This document shows positions 8,700-17,594 of a DNA stretch of 39,792 nucleotides, one piece after another. Where the stretch lies: NCBI GenBank assembly GCA_944391465.1, contig CALXTS010000017.1, positions 1 through 39,792 of the forward strand, read 5' to 3'. Every line of letters begins with the position of its first letter. Within the stretch, counting starts at the first letter, position 1. The notes under the pieces were generated by a model. That model saw only the letters and a list, made by a program, of their open reading frames with translations, ran no database searches and was not told the DNA's origin. The position numbers and the translations under genes are program-made. Source of the DNA: an uncultured Alphaproteobacteria bacterium (GTDB lineage Bacteria; Pseudomonadota; Alphaproteobacteria; RF32; CAG-239).

Positions 8700-10745
8700 T
8701 TACAAATGACCGAGTTGCAACAAACGATGATACTTAAAGACAGAACCGGTATCTTTTACGCTCCAACCAAAATCCTTACGCATGGCATTACGTTTCATTT
8801 CATTAATCAAAGTCGGTTTGAGATAATAGTTTGCTAGCGCTTTTTCCAAAGTCTCGGTATAAGCCTTTTCATTTGTTTTCAAACGCTTTGCCGTAATATT
8901 ATTACCATAAACGCGACGCCCTTTAGAGGTAAAGAAAACATCTGTTCTAAAACCATCAACTTTATCTTCAATAGTATCCACCAGTCCACCGGTTGACATA
9001 GCAATCGGCAAAGCCCCTTTAGCCATAGCCTCCATCTGAGTCAAGCCACACGGTTCAAAACGACAAGGCATCATATAAAAATCCGAGGCTAACTGAATAG
9101 CATAAGCAAATTCATCTTTATAGCCCCGAAAAACAAAAATTCTTTCTGCAATTTTTTTATCAAGTTCCGCTACTTTGTCCTTAAGCTTTTTAAGAATATC
9201 AAAATAATTCAAATCGCCGGCGCCGCCCAGAATAAAGACAGGGCGTTCAGTTCTTGCCTTAAAACGTTCATGACGTTGGGATAAATTCAAAATAGCTTTT
9301 GCGGCAATATCATAACCTTTTTGTTCAACCAAACGGCTCGTGGCACAAATAACCGGAGTTTTCTCAATATTTTTAATCTGGCTGAAAACATCTTCAAATT
9401 TATAAATATCAATAAGCGGAATAACTTTTTGTTTATATTTTTCGTCTTTTGCAATTTTGGAAATAAGTTTTAAAAATTCTTTTTTATTGTATTGCTTGGC
9501 GGAAAGATTATTTTCATCAAAAAATTTAAAATCGGTTTCTCCAAAATATTTATTAATAGCATCTATTTTATTTTTATTAGGAGAGATTAAAGATTTATCA
9601 TATCCATTTACAATACCAAAGAAATTTCTATGATCTTTACGAATTTTCAAGATATCGCGAAAATCAAAACCAAAATCCAATTCTTTAGAAACTTCTTCCA
9701 AATAGTTTTTAGAAACGGTAACCACTCTATCAGCTAAATGAAAATTGCAAGAAGCCTGATTATAACAATCATGAACGATTAAAGTATTTGTCGCGCGAGG
9801 ATTACTGTTTTTTGTAGCCTTAGCATTTTTAAAAACAACCGTAGCTAAATTTTCATAAAGGGAATTGAGAATTTTGGTTGTATTATCATAATCCCACCCC
9901 TGATATCCAAGATGATGCGCAATATGAATAACCGGAATATTTTTAATTTTTTCAGCAAGTTCCTTATCCATGGAACCTATTTCAACTTGCGCCGTTGTAA
10001 AATACTTCATTAAACCGGAAAGAGCACCACTATGCCAATCATTAGCAATAAGAACATTCGGGCAATCAATAGCTTCAACTTTTTGTTCACATAAAGTTTT
10101 AATTAAAACATAAACAGCCTTAGAAAAGAAGGCAAAACGTTCGACCTCATTAATACCCTGAGAATTATAAATATAGCAACCGTCTTGAGCTGAAGGATTT
10201 TTAGGATGGGGATTAATATCAAAAAAGCGATCGTTAGCCAAAAAGATATATTCCGTTTCCTCTAACTTGCCCCAATAAACATCTACTTTATACTTAATAA
10301 GAGAAGACTTATCGCCGATAAAAGGAACGACAATAGTTTTAACATTTTTAAGTTTAATTTTCTGCCCCTCAGAACCGCAATAAAAATCCCCTTCCCAAAA
10401 AGCCTTTTTCTTTTTTGTATCGCCTTGATACAAAGGAGTAACAACGGTTAATTTTTCACCATTGAGAGCAAAAGCATTATTAAAAGCGGTCGGCAACTCC
10501 GAGGCTATCATACCCAAACCTCCGCCTTTCATGAAGGTTGCGGTTTCCGCAGAAATCATCCATGCATTAACTTTATGAATTTCCGGCCAATTTTTTTTAC
10601 CAAAACATTGAATTCTTGAAAGATTTTGAATCTCCTGAAGATTGGGATTCGACGTTGTGGCATAAGCAATATTTAAATTAACTTTCTTTTTATTAAAATC
10701 TTTTGGAAGCATTTTAGAATTGCTTGCCTGTTCGACCGTATCCAT
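8700..10745 (-). CDS. GT5 glycogen/starch synthase-like glycosyltransferase
   Basis: Likely transfers glucose from a nucleotide sugar (ADP-glucose in bacterial GlgA) to an alpha-1,4-glucan. The N-terminal GT-B half has the substrate-loop KGGGLGMIASELP, a variant of the GlgA KxGGL motif, then VVTPLYQGD, ERFAFFSKAVY, IANDWHSGALSG, IHIAHHLGYQGW and ADRVVTVSKNY. The C-terminal half has FRGYKDEFAYAIQLASDF and the signature FEPCGLTQMEAMAKGALP with STGGLVDTIED. At 681 residues it is about 200 longer than typical GlgA. The extra length lies in an N-terminal lead and loops around residues 200-450. No glgB, glgC or glgP is nearby. It stands between rph and grpE, where many alphaproteobacteria have hrcA. 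Donor and product cannot be read from sequence. Confidence 0.82.
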   Translation of the reverse strand: MDTVEQASNSKMLPKDFNKKKVNLNIAYATTSNPNLQEIQNLSRIQCFGKKNWPEIHKVNAWMISAETATFMKGGGLGMIASELPTAFNNAFALNGEKLTVVTPLYQGDTKKKKAFWEGDFYCGSEGQKIKLKNVKTIVVPFIGDKSSLIKYKVDVYWGKLEETEYIFLANDRFFDINPHPKNPSAQDGCYIYNSQGINEVERFAFFSKAVYVLIKTLCEQKVEAIDCPNVLIANDWHSGALSGLMKYFTTAQVEIGSMDKELAEKIKNIPVIHIAHHLGYQGWDYDNTTKILNSLYENLATVVFKNAKATKNSNPRATNTLIVHDCYNQASCNFHLADRVVTVSKNYLEEVSKELDFGFDFRDILKIRKDHRNFFGIVNGYDKSLISPNKNKIDAINKYFGETDFKFFDENNLSAKQYNKKEFLKLISKIAKDEKYKQKVIPLIDIYKFEDVFSQIKNIEKTPVICATSRLVEQKGYDIAAKAILNLSQRHERFKARTERPVFILGGAGDLNYFDILKKLKDKVAELDKKIAERIFVFRGYKDEFAYAIQLASDFYMMPCRFEPCGLTQMEAMAKGALPIAMSTGGLVDTIEDKVDGFRTDVFFTSKGRRVYGNNITAKRLKTNEKAYTETLEKALANYYLKPTLINEMKRNAMRKDFGWSVKDTGSVFKYHRLLQLGHL

Positions 10746-10808
10746 ATTCCAACTTTCAAAACCTAAAAATAATTAAAGTATTCTGTTTATTAAATAAAAA
10801 CTATAGCA

Positions 10809-10854
10809 CTTGACTTGTCAAGCATTAGTCACTAAATTCCTGTATATATATACA
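10809..10854. promoter_or_regulatory. Promoter and two palindromes between the GT5 gene and grpE
   Basis: For grpE, TTGACT (10810-10815) and TAAATT (10833-10838) are 17 bases apart, a reasonable vegetative promoter. Overlapping the -35 box is CTTGAC-TT-GTCAAG (10809-10822). Just past the likely start of transcription is TGTATATATATACA (10841-10854), a perfect 14-base palindrome. The CTTGAC box also resembles alphaproteobacterial RpoH -35 elements, but I find no matching -10 at the right distance. No CIRCE element is present. Confidence 0.45.
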
Positions 10855-10885
10855 CTTTCGGATTAAATATTTAAAGAGAAAAAGC

Positions 10886-11482
10886 ATGAAAAAGAACAAA
10901 AAAGATTCCCTGAAAAACGAACATGAAGATGAAATAGAAACAACTCAAGATACTCTTGAGGATTCGGAAAGCCAAAGTATCGAAAATAACGAAGAAAAAC
11001 CGGAAAATAATTCTGAGGATATCTTGGTAGATATAAAAGAACTTCAGGAAGAAAATCAAAAATTAAAAGAAGATTATCTTCGAGCTTTTGCCGAACTTGA
11101 AAACACTAAAAAACGCTGTGCACAAGAAATTGAAAAAAATAACAAATATGCCATTTCATCGTTTGCCAAAAGCCTGTTAAGCGTTGCAGATAACTTGGGA
11201 AGAGCCATTAGTGCGGCATCTGAAAGCCAAAATTCGGAAAATTGCGAAGCCCTTTTAAAAGGTGTTGAGCTCACCCAAAATGAACTAACAAAAGTTTTCG
11301 AAAAATTCGGCATTACAAAAATGGATATTATTAATCAACATTTTGACCCTAATTTTCATCAGGTTGTGCAAGAAGTTGAAGATAAAAGTAAACCATCAGG
11401 AACCATCATAGCAGAACTGCAAACAGGCTACATGCTGAATGACCGTCTACTAAGGGAAGCCATGGTTGTTGTAACAAAATAA
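10886..11482 (+). CDS. grpE: GrpE, nucleotide exchange factor for DnaK
   Basis: Co-chaperone that releases ADP from DnaK. The 198-residue protein has an acidic, disordered N-terminus (about residues 1-55), a long coiled-coil helix (about 55-100, ELQEENQKLKEDYLRAFAEL), the conserved AELENTKKR, and the C-terminal beta domain ending in GYMLNDRLLREAMVVVTK. Those are the expected GrpE landmarks. The ATG at 10886 follows AAAGAGA with normal spacing. dnaK and dnaJ are not in the window, and hrcA, usually its upstream neighbour in this group, is absent. Confidence 0.94.
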   Translation: MKKNKKDSLKNEHEDEIETTQDTLEDSESQSIENNEEKPENNSEDILVDIKELQEENQKLKEDYLRAFAELENTKKRCAQEIEKNNKYAISSFAKSLLSVADNLGRAISAASESQNSENCEALLKGVELTQNELTKVFEKFGITKMDIINQHFDPNFHQVVQEVEDKSKPSGTIIAELQTGYMLNDRLLREAMVVVTK

Positions 11483-11592
11483 AACCGCTTTATAACAAAA
11501 TTATCCCCTAAAGTAACCTAATTTTTAGATATTTTTTGTAATATACTAAAAATTTTGTTTCTAAATAAGATAATTTGTTTATAATCATCGGC

Positions 11593-12729
11593 ATGAAAAA
11601 ACTAAATACATACATAGTAAAACAAATAATTGTCGGCTACCTTTTAGTCTCATTTTCGCTTATGTCGATTATTTGGCTCAGCCAATCACTCCGCTTTGTG
11701 GATTTACTTACCAACAAAGGACTGTCCATCGGTATTTTTATTGAAATGACATCTCTGTTAATGCCGCGTATTTATACCATTTTATCGCCGATTTCGCTTT
11801 TTGCGGCGGTTTTATTTGTTTATAATCGTATGCTCTCAGATAGAGAACTAGTTGTAATGAAAGCGGCAGGCATTAACCCTTGGGATAACGCCAAGCCGGC
11901 AATTTATGTAGGTATTTTGTTCTGTCTGTTTAACTTTTATGTATTAAACATTGTAATTCCATATGCTGAAAACAAATTCAATGACCTTCAATGGCAGGTA
12001 AAGAATGATGTTTCGCATTTAATGCTCCGAGACGGAGAATTTACAACACTTCAACCTAAACTAACGGTATTCATATCATCTCATGAAAAAGACGGCTCAA
12101 TAAGAGGAATCCTCATTAATGATGAAAGAAACCCTAAAACCAAATCAACCGTCTCAGCAGAAATGGGAAGGATTATATACGGAGAAAACGGTCCTCGCAT
12201 CATTTTAATAAATGGTACCCGACAAGAAATAAATGCAACGGGAAACCAATTCAGCTCAGTATCTTTCAATCGGTATTCCGTGGACTTTGGGCTTAAAAAT
12301 AACAAAAGCAAACAAAAAGAAGCCGGGGTAAGAGAAAAAAGCCTTTCAGAACTTCTTTTTGCGGCAGACAATCCTGATTTAAATGCCAAAGAAATCAATC
12401 GACATATCGTCGAAGGAAACAAACGTTTTATAACCCCCCTACTTAATGTTTTATTTGCCATATTAGGGTGCACAGGTTTGTTAGTTGGGAACTTCAATCG
12501 CCGCGGACAAATAAAAATCGTATCATTATCCGTTGCTTCTATGGTTATTCTGCAAGCCTTAGATTTAGCCTTTACCAACTTAGCAATAAAACATTTATAT
12601 TTGTTATCCCTTGTCTATATAAATTTATGTTTGCCATTTTTGGTTTGTCTGTTTTTACTAAAATTTTATTCTCCGGCTCTTTGGCGAAAAAAAATAGCCG
12701 CAGTTTTTTCCGGAGAAAAACATGGCTAA
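11593..12729 (+). CDS. lptF: LptF, LPS export ABC transporter permease
   Basis: Inner-membrane permease that, with LptG and the ATPase LptB, extracts lipopolysaccharide and passes it to LptC. The YjgP/YjgQ family pattern is clear: three N-terminal membrane segments (about residues 9-30, 57-78, 96-118), a periplasmic beta-jellyroll (about 120-270), then three membrane segments to the end. WLSQSLRFVDLL and the coupling segment NRMLSDRELVVMKAAG favour LptF over LptG. I chose the ATG at 11593 (378 residues) over an in-frame TTG at 11575. Neither has a strong ribosome site. It overlaps lptD by 8 bases. lptG, the usual partner gene, is not adjacent. Confidence 0.88.
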   Translation: MKKLNTYIVKQIIVGYLLVSFSLMSIIWLSQSLRFVDLLTNKGLSIGIFIEMTSLLMPRIYTILSPISLFAAVLFVYNRMLSDRELVVMKAAGINPWDNAKPAIYVGILFCLFNFYVLNIVIPYAENKFNDLQWQVKNDVSHLMLRDGEFTTLQPKLTVFISSHEKDGSIRGILINDERNPKTKSTVSAEMGRIIYGENGPRIILINGTRQEINATGNQFSSVSFNRYSVDFGLKNNKSKQKEAGVREKSLSELLFAADNPDLNAKEINRHIVEGNKRFITPLLNVLFAILGCTGLLVGNFNRRGQIKIVSLSVASMVILQALDLAFTNLAIKHLYLLSLVYINLCLPFLVCLFLLKFYSPALWRKKIAAVFSGEKHG

Positions 12730-14959
12730 GACAAGCAAATTATACCGTTTTTTAAGTTTAAGCACGGCATTATCTCTTTTGGCATCGACAGGTCTGGCAA
12801 AAGATCCCAAAAACACATTTAAAGATTTAGAAAAATCCAATTCACGCCTTAGCCCAAGTTTCAGTACGATTACCCCTCTTCCGACACAACAAGAAGAAAC
12901 AAAAGAAGAAACCGATATTTACTTTAGTGCTGACAGTGTAGAAAACAATCAAGAATTAGAAACCGTTACGGCTCTCGGAAATGTTGAGATTATAAGAGAA
13001 AACATGACCTTAAAAGCCGATAAAGTCATTTATAATCAAAAAGAGGATATTGTTACCGCAATCGGAAACGTTGTTTTATTAGAAGAAAGCGGAAATGTTG
13101 TTTTCTCAGACTATGTTGAATTGACAGATAAAATGACACGAGGGGAAATGCGTGAAATAAAAATTATCATGAATGATAAAAGCCGCATTTCTGCAAAAAA
13201 ATTCCGACAAGGAGCCAATGACAAAAAAATCATGACCAATGTTGTCTATTCTCCTTGCGACGTATGCACAGAAAATCCGGAACCTTTATGGCAAATAAAA
13301 GCAAAAAAAATCGAACACAATGCCGAAGATCAAAATGTTAATTATCAAAATGCTACAGTTGAAGTAAAAGGTGTTCCTGTTTTATACACGCCGTTTTTAT
13401 CACATCCGGATCCGATGGTTAAACGTCGTTCTGGCTTTCTATTTCCCAAAATAAGCTCAAACAGCTACTTGGGCGCGGCTCTACAACCAAAATATTTTAT
13501 TAGTCTTTCTGATCAAGAAGATATTTTATTAGATCCGGTACTTTCATCAAAAAAAGGAATAATTGCCAGCGGAGCATACAATAAATACTTTTACCGCGGA
13601 GACATTAACGCATCAGGCTCTTACTTAAAAGATCCTGACAGCAAAGAAAGCCGCGGTAACTTATTTATGACCGGCCGTTATGAGGTTAATGATTTCTGGG
13701 TAGCCGATGCTGATATCAACTACGCATCTGACAGCGCATATTTAAAAGATCTCTCTTTACCAAAGAAAGACGACGCTTGGCTGACTTCTCGTTTAAGCCT
13801 GCAAGGATTTGACAACCGCAATTACGCTTCCTTGGATACTTATTACTACACACTACTCAGCTATGATTTGCAGAACGTAGATAAACCGACGGTATTCCCC
13901 GTATTTACTTATGAAAACATCAGCAATCCGACATCTTTTGGAGCTTATGCCAAAAACACCATAAGTTTTGCCTCCGTAACAAGAGAACATGATATAGACA
14001 GCAAACGAGCCACGTTAATTAATTCTTGGAACCTGCCTTACACAAGCCCCTACGGAGAAAAATATAAATTTGTAGCATCAGTAAAATCAGATGTTTATTA
14101 CGTCAACAATTACAGTTACAATGATAACAATCCATATACAGGAGCTAGCGGAAGAATTTTTCCGCAAGCCGGCGTTGAGTGGCGTCTCCCTTTCATCAGA
14201 GCCACAGAAGATTCCAGACAAATTTTGGAACCGATTATTGTTGCCGTTGCAGCTCCAAACAGTAATAATAAAGCATCCCGAATTCCAAATGAAGACAGTC
14301 AAGACGTTGAGCTAAATGATACAAATATCCTCGATTTAGACCGTTATGCCGGATACGATCGCAATGATACCGGAAGCCGTATAAGCTACGGTATTAACTG
14401 GAGCGCTTACGGAGACCAATACGGAAGAACTTCTTTATTCTTGGCGCAAAGCTATCAATTTGATAAAGATCAAAGTTTTACGGAAGCAGAAGATCAAGAA
14501 GGAAAATTTACAGATTACGTTGGAAGAGCTTATGCAGCCCCAAATGAATTTTTGGATTTAAACTACCGATTTAAGTTAGATAAAGATTCTCTTGAGCCGA
14601 CATACAGCGAATTGGCAACTTCCTTCGGGCCGAGTATTTTAAGAGCCTACGTTGGCTATATTTTCTTTAGCTCGAATAATGCCTCTTCCTTAGATTATGC
14701 GGAAGAAAGAAAAGAGCTTTACACATCACTGCACGCCAAATTAACCCAAAACTGGTCTCTAGATCTTTACAACCGACAAGATTTAACAAACCAAGGAGGT
14801 TCTCTGGAGCACGGAGGTTCCTTGAATTATGAAGACGAATGCACCAAATTAATGCTGATTATAAGTAAAGATAATTCAAATGATCCTGATTATAAAGGAG
14901 ACTTTGAAATCAGCTTTTCATTCTTCCTCAAAACTCTGGGCGGAACCGCGACAAAATAA
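12722..14959 (+). CDS. lptD: LptD, outer-membrane LPS assembly beta-barrel
   Basis: Outer-membrane translocon that inserts LPS into the outer leaflet together with LptE. Residues 1-26 form a signal peptide ending near LASTGLA-KD. An OstA/LptA-like periplasmic domain follows (about 70-200), with repeating ADKVIYNQKEDIVTAIGNV-type strands. Next is the family motif YSPCDVCTENPEPLWQIKA, then VPVLYTPFLSHPDP, and a long beta-barrel to the C-terminus. The CxxC pair and the late cysteine in YEDECTKL fit the disulfides needed for LptD folding. 745 residues is normal. CGGAG lies upstream of the ATG, inside lptF, so the two genes are coupled. Confidence 0.92.
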   Translation: MAKTSKLYRFLSLSTALSLLASTGLAKDPKNTFKDLEKSNSRLSPSFSTITPLPTQQEETKEETDIYFSADSVENNQELETVTALGNVEIIRENMTLKADKVIYNQKEDIVTAIGNVVLLEESGNVVFSDYVELTDKMTRGEMREIKIIMNDKSRISAKKFRQGANDKKIMTNVVYSPCDVCTENPEPLWQIKAKKIEHNAEDQNVNYQNATVEVKGVPVLYTPFLSHPDPMVKRRSGFLFPKISSNSYLGAALQPKYFISLSDQEDILLDPVLSSKKGIIASGAYNKYFYRGDINASGSYLKDPDSKESRGNLFMTGRYEVNDFWVADADINYASDSAYLKDLSLPKKDDAWLTSRLSLQGFDNRNYASLDTYYYTLLSYDLQNVDKPTVFPVFTYENISNPTSFGAYAKNTISFASVTREHDIDSKRATLINSWNLPYTSPYGEKYKFVASVKSDVYYVNNYSYNDNNPYTGASGRIFPQAGVEWRLPFIRATEDSRQILEPIIVAVAAPNSNNKASRIPNEDSQDVELNDTNILDLDRYAGYDRNDTGSRISYGINWSAYGDQYGRTSLFLAQSYQFDKDQSFTEAEDQEGKFTDYVGRAYAAPNEFLDLNYRFKLDKDSLEPTYSELATSFGPSILRAYVGYIFFSSNNASSLDYAEERKELYTSLHAKLTQNWSLDLYNRQDLTNQGGSLEHGGSLNYEDECTKLMLIISKDNSNDPDYKGDFEISFSFFLKTLGGTATK

Positions 14960-14980
14960 GTCTTAAGAAAGGATATGTTC

Positions 14981-15901
14981 ATGAAAAAGCAATTTTTAAT
15001 AGCACTCATCGCCGGATTAATAATACCGCTTGCGTCATTAAAAGCCGCTCCGGTTAAAATCATTGCTTTGGTAAACAGTGAAATTATAACTTCTGATGAC
15101 CTCAAAAACCGTATTAATGCGTTTTTATTAAATTCGCAAATACCTCTAAATGCTCAAACCAGCAGAATGATTACGCAAAGAGTTCTCAATCAGGCTATTG
15201 ATGAAAAAATAAAACTGCAAGAAGCCGCTAAAAACGGAATAGAAATATCGGCTAAAGAAATAGAAGCCTCGCTCCGTCAATTTGAAAAGACGCACAATAT
15301 TCCGGACGGACAATTAAAAGAAATTTTAAAAAAAGCCAATGTAGATATTTCTGTGTTTGAGGAACAAAGCAAAGCTGATTTGGCATGGACACGATTGATT
15401 CGCAAAAAATCATACACGGAAGGACAAATAACTCAAAAAGAAATTGAAACAGCTTTAGCCGAAGCCAAAGAAGATTTGACCACTCCAAAATTTTTAGTTT
15501 CAGAAATTTTTATAAAAAAGAACAAAGCCCGCAATCTTCATGAATTGGTTTATAACTTAAGAAACGACCCGCGTTTTGAATTATACGCCATGCAATTTTC
15601 AGACAGTGCCTCAGCATCATCTGGTGGCGAGTTAGGCTGGGTAAATGAAGGAAAACTTCCTTCTGCGTTAGAGGCCACTTTAAAAAAGATGAAAGAAGGA
15701 GATATCAGTGACCCGATACAAGTCGGCGACGGATATTATATCTTAAAACTTCAAAAAAGATTTCAGCCCCGTCCAAACGCTGACAACATGCCCTCAGAAA
15801 GAGACATTCAAGCCTTTTTAGACAACCAAAAGATGGAGTTAATTTCCAAAAAACTTTTACAAGACTTAAGACAAAAGGCTGTTATAGAAATCAGGGATTA
15901 A
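14981..15901 (+). CDS. surA: SurA-like periplasmic peptidyl-prolyl isomerase/chaperone
   Basis: Periplasmic chaperone for unfolded outer-membrane proteins such as LptD, its upstream neighbour. A signal peptide (residues 1-23, hydrophobic LIALIAGLIIPLASL) is followed by the SurA N-domain with VKIIALVNSEIITSDDLKNR. One parvulin (PpiC) domain (about 165-262) shows FSDSASASSGGELGWV and the closing PIQVGDGYYILKL. Length is 306 residues. The first ATG (14975) is almost on top of AAAGGA, and the second (14981) has 7-base spacing, so I chose the second. E. coli SurA has two parvulin domains; a single one is usual in alphaproteobacteria. Confidence 0.88.
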   Translation: MKKQFLIALIAGLIIPLASLKAAPVKIIALVNSEIITSDDLKNRINAFLLNSQIPLNAQTSRMITQRVLNQAIDEKIKLQEAAKNGIEISAKEIEASLRQFEKTHNIPDGQLKEILKKANVDISVFEEQSKADLAWTRLIRKKSYTEGQITQKEIETALAEAKEDLTTPKFLVSEIFIKKNKARNLHELVYNLRNDPRFELYAMQFSDSASASSGGELGWVNEGKLPSALEATLKKMKEGDISDPIQVGDGYYILKLQKRFQPRPNADNMPSERDIQAFLDNQKMELISKKLLQDLRQKAVIEIRD

Positions 15902-15905
15902 ACTA

Positions 15906-16757
15906 ATGACGATTCTTTCTGAAGAAATAGCCAAGCTCCCATCTCTGCGCACAACGGTAGAAGCCCATGGGCTTATGGCAAAGAAAGCGCTCGGACAAAA
16001 CTTTTTACTTGACCAAAACATAACAGATAAAATAATCAGTTTATCCCTTCAAAAACAAAACAAAAAAAATTTCTCAGAAGATTTTTGTTTTGAAATCGGC
16101 CCCGGCCCCGGAGGATTAACAAGATCTATCTTATCAGCAGAACCGCAACGTCTGACAGTTGTAGAAATGGATGAGCGCTGTATTTCTATTATGGAAGAAC
16201 TTAAGGAACGAGTAAAAAACCGTTTAGAAATCATCAATGAAGATGCTCTTAAAACAGATTTTACCGCCTTTAAAGAGAATCCCAAACACATCATCTCCAA
16301 CCTACCATACAATATTTCTGTCCCTTTACTAATAAAATGGCTTTATGAGATTAAATCATACCAAAGCCTGACACTAATGTTTCAAAAAGAAGTCGCTGAC
16401 AGAATTTGCGCGCCGATTGGCTGTAAAGACTACGGACGAATTTCAATATTGGCTCAGCTCCAATGCCAAATAGACCGTTTGGTTGACCTTAACCCTAACT
16501 GTTTCGTTCCGGCTCCCAAAATCTGGTCCAGCGTTTTATTGTTTCGTCCGCTGCCTCAAACACTGACAAGTGAACAAATCAAAAAAATAGAACATTTGAG
16601 CACTCTGGCTTTCGGACAAAGAAGGAAAATGATTCGCCAAAGTTTAAAATCCATTCCTGAGTTAGAAAGTAAATGTCAGCAAATTGGCATATTGCCCACT
16701 TATCGTCCGGAAGAAATCACTCCGCAACAATTTCTGGCTCTTGCGGATTTACTTTAA
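15906..16757 (+). CDS. rsmA: RsmA (KsgA), 16S rRNA dimethyladenosine transferase
   Basis: Dimethylates two adjacent adenosines near the 3' end of 16S rRNA, using SAM, late in 30S assembly. Landmarks are the N-terminal KKALGQNFLLDQNI, the SAM-binding FEIGPGPGGLTRSI, VEMDERC, NEDALKTDF and the catalytic NLPYNIS. A C-terminal helical domain holds FGQRRKMIRQSLK. 283 residues is typical. It starts four bases after surA ends, so it is in the lptF-lptD-surA operon. In many alphaproteobacteria pdxA lies between surA and rsmA, and here it is missing. Confidence 0.95.
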   Translation: MTILSEEIAKLPSLRTTVEAHGLMAKKALGQNFLLDQNITDKIISLSLQKQNKKNFSEDFCFEIGPGPGGLTRSILSAEPQRLTVVEMDERCISIMEELKERVKNRLEIINEDALKTDFTAFKENPKHIISNLPYNISVPLLIKWLYEIKSYQSLTLMFQKEVADRICAPIGCKDYGRISILAQLQCQIDRLVDLNPNCFVPAPKIWSSVLLFRPLPQTLTSEQIKKIEHLSTLAFGQRRKMIRQSLKSIPELESKCQQIGILPTYRPEEITPQQFLALADLL

Positions 16758-16866
16758 TATTTTTTTGACAAAAATATAAAAATTTCTGTTGATTTTTTTT
16801 CAATCCGTGCTAGTAATATTTCCATTGATAAAATATTACTTAGATAAAAATTGTGAAAAAAATAAA

Positions 16867-16877
16867 GCCCTAAGGGC
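16867..16877. repeat. Short palindrome GCCCT-A-AGGGC upstream of the orphan gene
   Basis: A 5-base inverted repeat with a one-base centre, about 30 bases before the ATG at 16907. It stands out as a GC-rich patch in an AT-rich leader and could be an operator or a small RNA hairpin. A consensus -35 box (TTGACA, 16765-16770) and a weak TTGATT/TAATAT pair (16789 and 16814) lie upstream, but no fully convincing promoter is visible. Confidence 0.3.
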
Positions 16878-16906
16878 AATTGTTAAATTTTAAAAACTTA
16901 TTTTTT

Positions 16907-17527
16907 ATGGAACAGATTAAAAAAGGCGATTTCATCGCCAGTATCGTGAGCGATTTTGAAAAACTCGGAGTAACTGTTAATCCTCAAGACTTGGCTCGTC
17001 GAGCCATATCTGCACCGGACAACTTTGCCCGTTCTTATCTTTGGAAAAAGGTTGAAGACTTCCAAAAGAAAAGTGGCAAAAAACTCTTCTCGGAAGACGA
17101 CGCCACACCATTGAAGTACTTGGGCAGTTGCATGTCTATCGGAGAAATAGACAGCTTCTTCTCGGAAGGATCTGACAAAATCTCTGAACTCCAATCTCTG
17201 TACGAAAAAATGGTATCTACGACTAGGACTCGCGTCAACATTGATGACATCCGCGGCAGCTTCCTTAAAAAGTACGCCGGCTACTGCGGACTGACGCTTG
17301 AAGGTATAGAGAACCGAAAAGTCAAACATTGCTGGCTCATCCAAATTCCGGGAGATTGGAAAACCCCAATTTTCTCGGCAGAAGATGACATCAACAAATC
17401 GCTGGAAAAGCAGGGTCTTATCCTCCGTATTTCCAAAAACGGAAGCTACATCGGCTGGATAGACGATGAAACAACCGTCGGAGAACTCGCCGATGTCTTC
17501 GAAGACTCTGTTGAGCCAAGTTTCTAA
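16907..17527 (+). CDS. Unrecognised soluble protein with atypical codon use
   Basis: I do not recognise this 206-residue protein. It is hydrophilic and acidic, with no signal peptide or membrane segment. It has three cysteines (GSCMS, GYCGLTLEG, KHCWLIQIPGDW) and a Trp/Ile-rich segment ISKNGSYIGWIDDETT. I chose the ATG at 16907 over a TTG at 16880; no Shine-Dalgarno sequence precedes either. C-ending codons are favoured (nearly all Phe are TTC; ATC, GAC and CTC are common). Several 60-base lines reach about 45-50% G+C against about 37% in neighbours. That suits recent transfer or translational selection for high expression. A strong terminator follows and it stands alone. An opposite-strand frame of similar length exists, but terminator direction and composition favour this one. 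Confidence 0.6.
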   Translation: MEQIKKGDFIASIVSDFEKLGVTVNPQDLARRAISAPDNFARSYLWKKVEDFQKKSGKKLFSEDDATPLKYLGSCMSIGEIDSFFSEGSDKISELQSLYEKMVSTTRTRVNIDDIRGSFLKKYAGYCGLTLEGIENRKVKHCWLIQIPGDWKTPIFSAEDDINKSLEKQGLILRISKNGSYIGWIDDETTVGELADVFEDSVEPSF

Positions 17528-17553
17528 AAAAATAATGTTCAACAATTAAAACT

Positions 17554-17594
17554 GAGAGCCCCTCCCACAAAGAGCGGCTCTCTTTTATTTTTTT
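17554..17594 (+). terminator. Strong rho-independent terminator
   Basis: GAGAGCC (17554-17560) pairs with GGCTCTC (17576-17582). Three more pairs lie inside (CTC 17562-17564 with GAG 17572-17574) across one mismatch, with a 7-base loop. TTTTATTTTTTT follows on the plus strand. It ends the orphan gene and overlaps the 3' end of xerD, which is read from the other strand. Confidence 0.9.

Noticed and set aside
10746..10885. A CIRCE element (TTAGCACTC-N9-GAGTGCTAA) before grpE
   Set aside because: No such repeat is present; the palindromes there are different sequences.
12081..12578. A 165-residue minus-strand frame inside lptF
   Set aside because: lptF is intact on the plus strand; the mirror frame shows no family features.
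16898..17545. A 215-residue open frame on the minus strand opposite the orphan gene
   Set aside because: The terminator at 17554-17594 points the other way with its T-run, and the plus-strand product has a more protein-like, hydrophilic composition.
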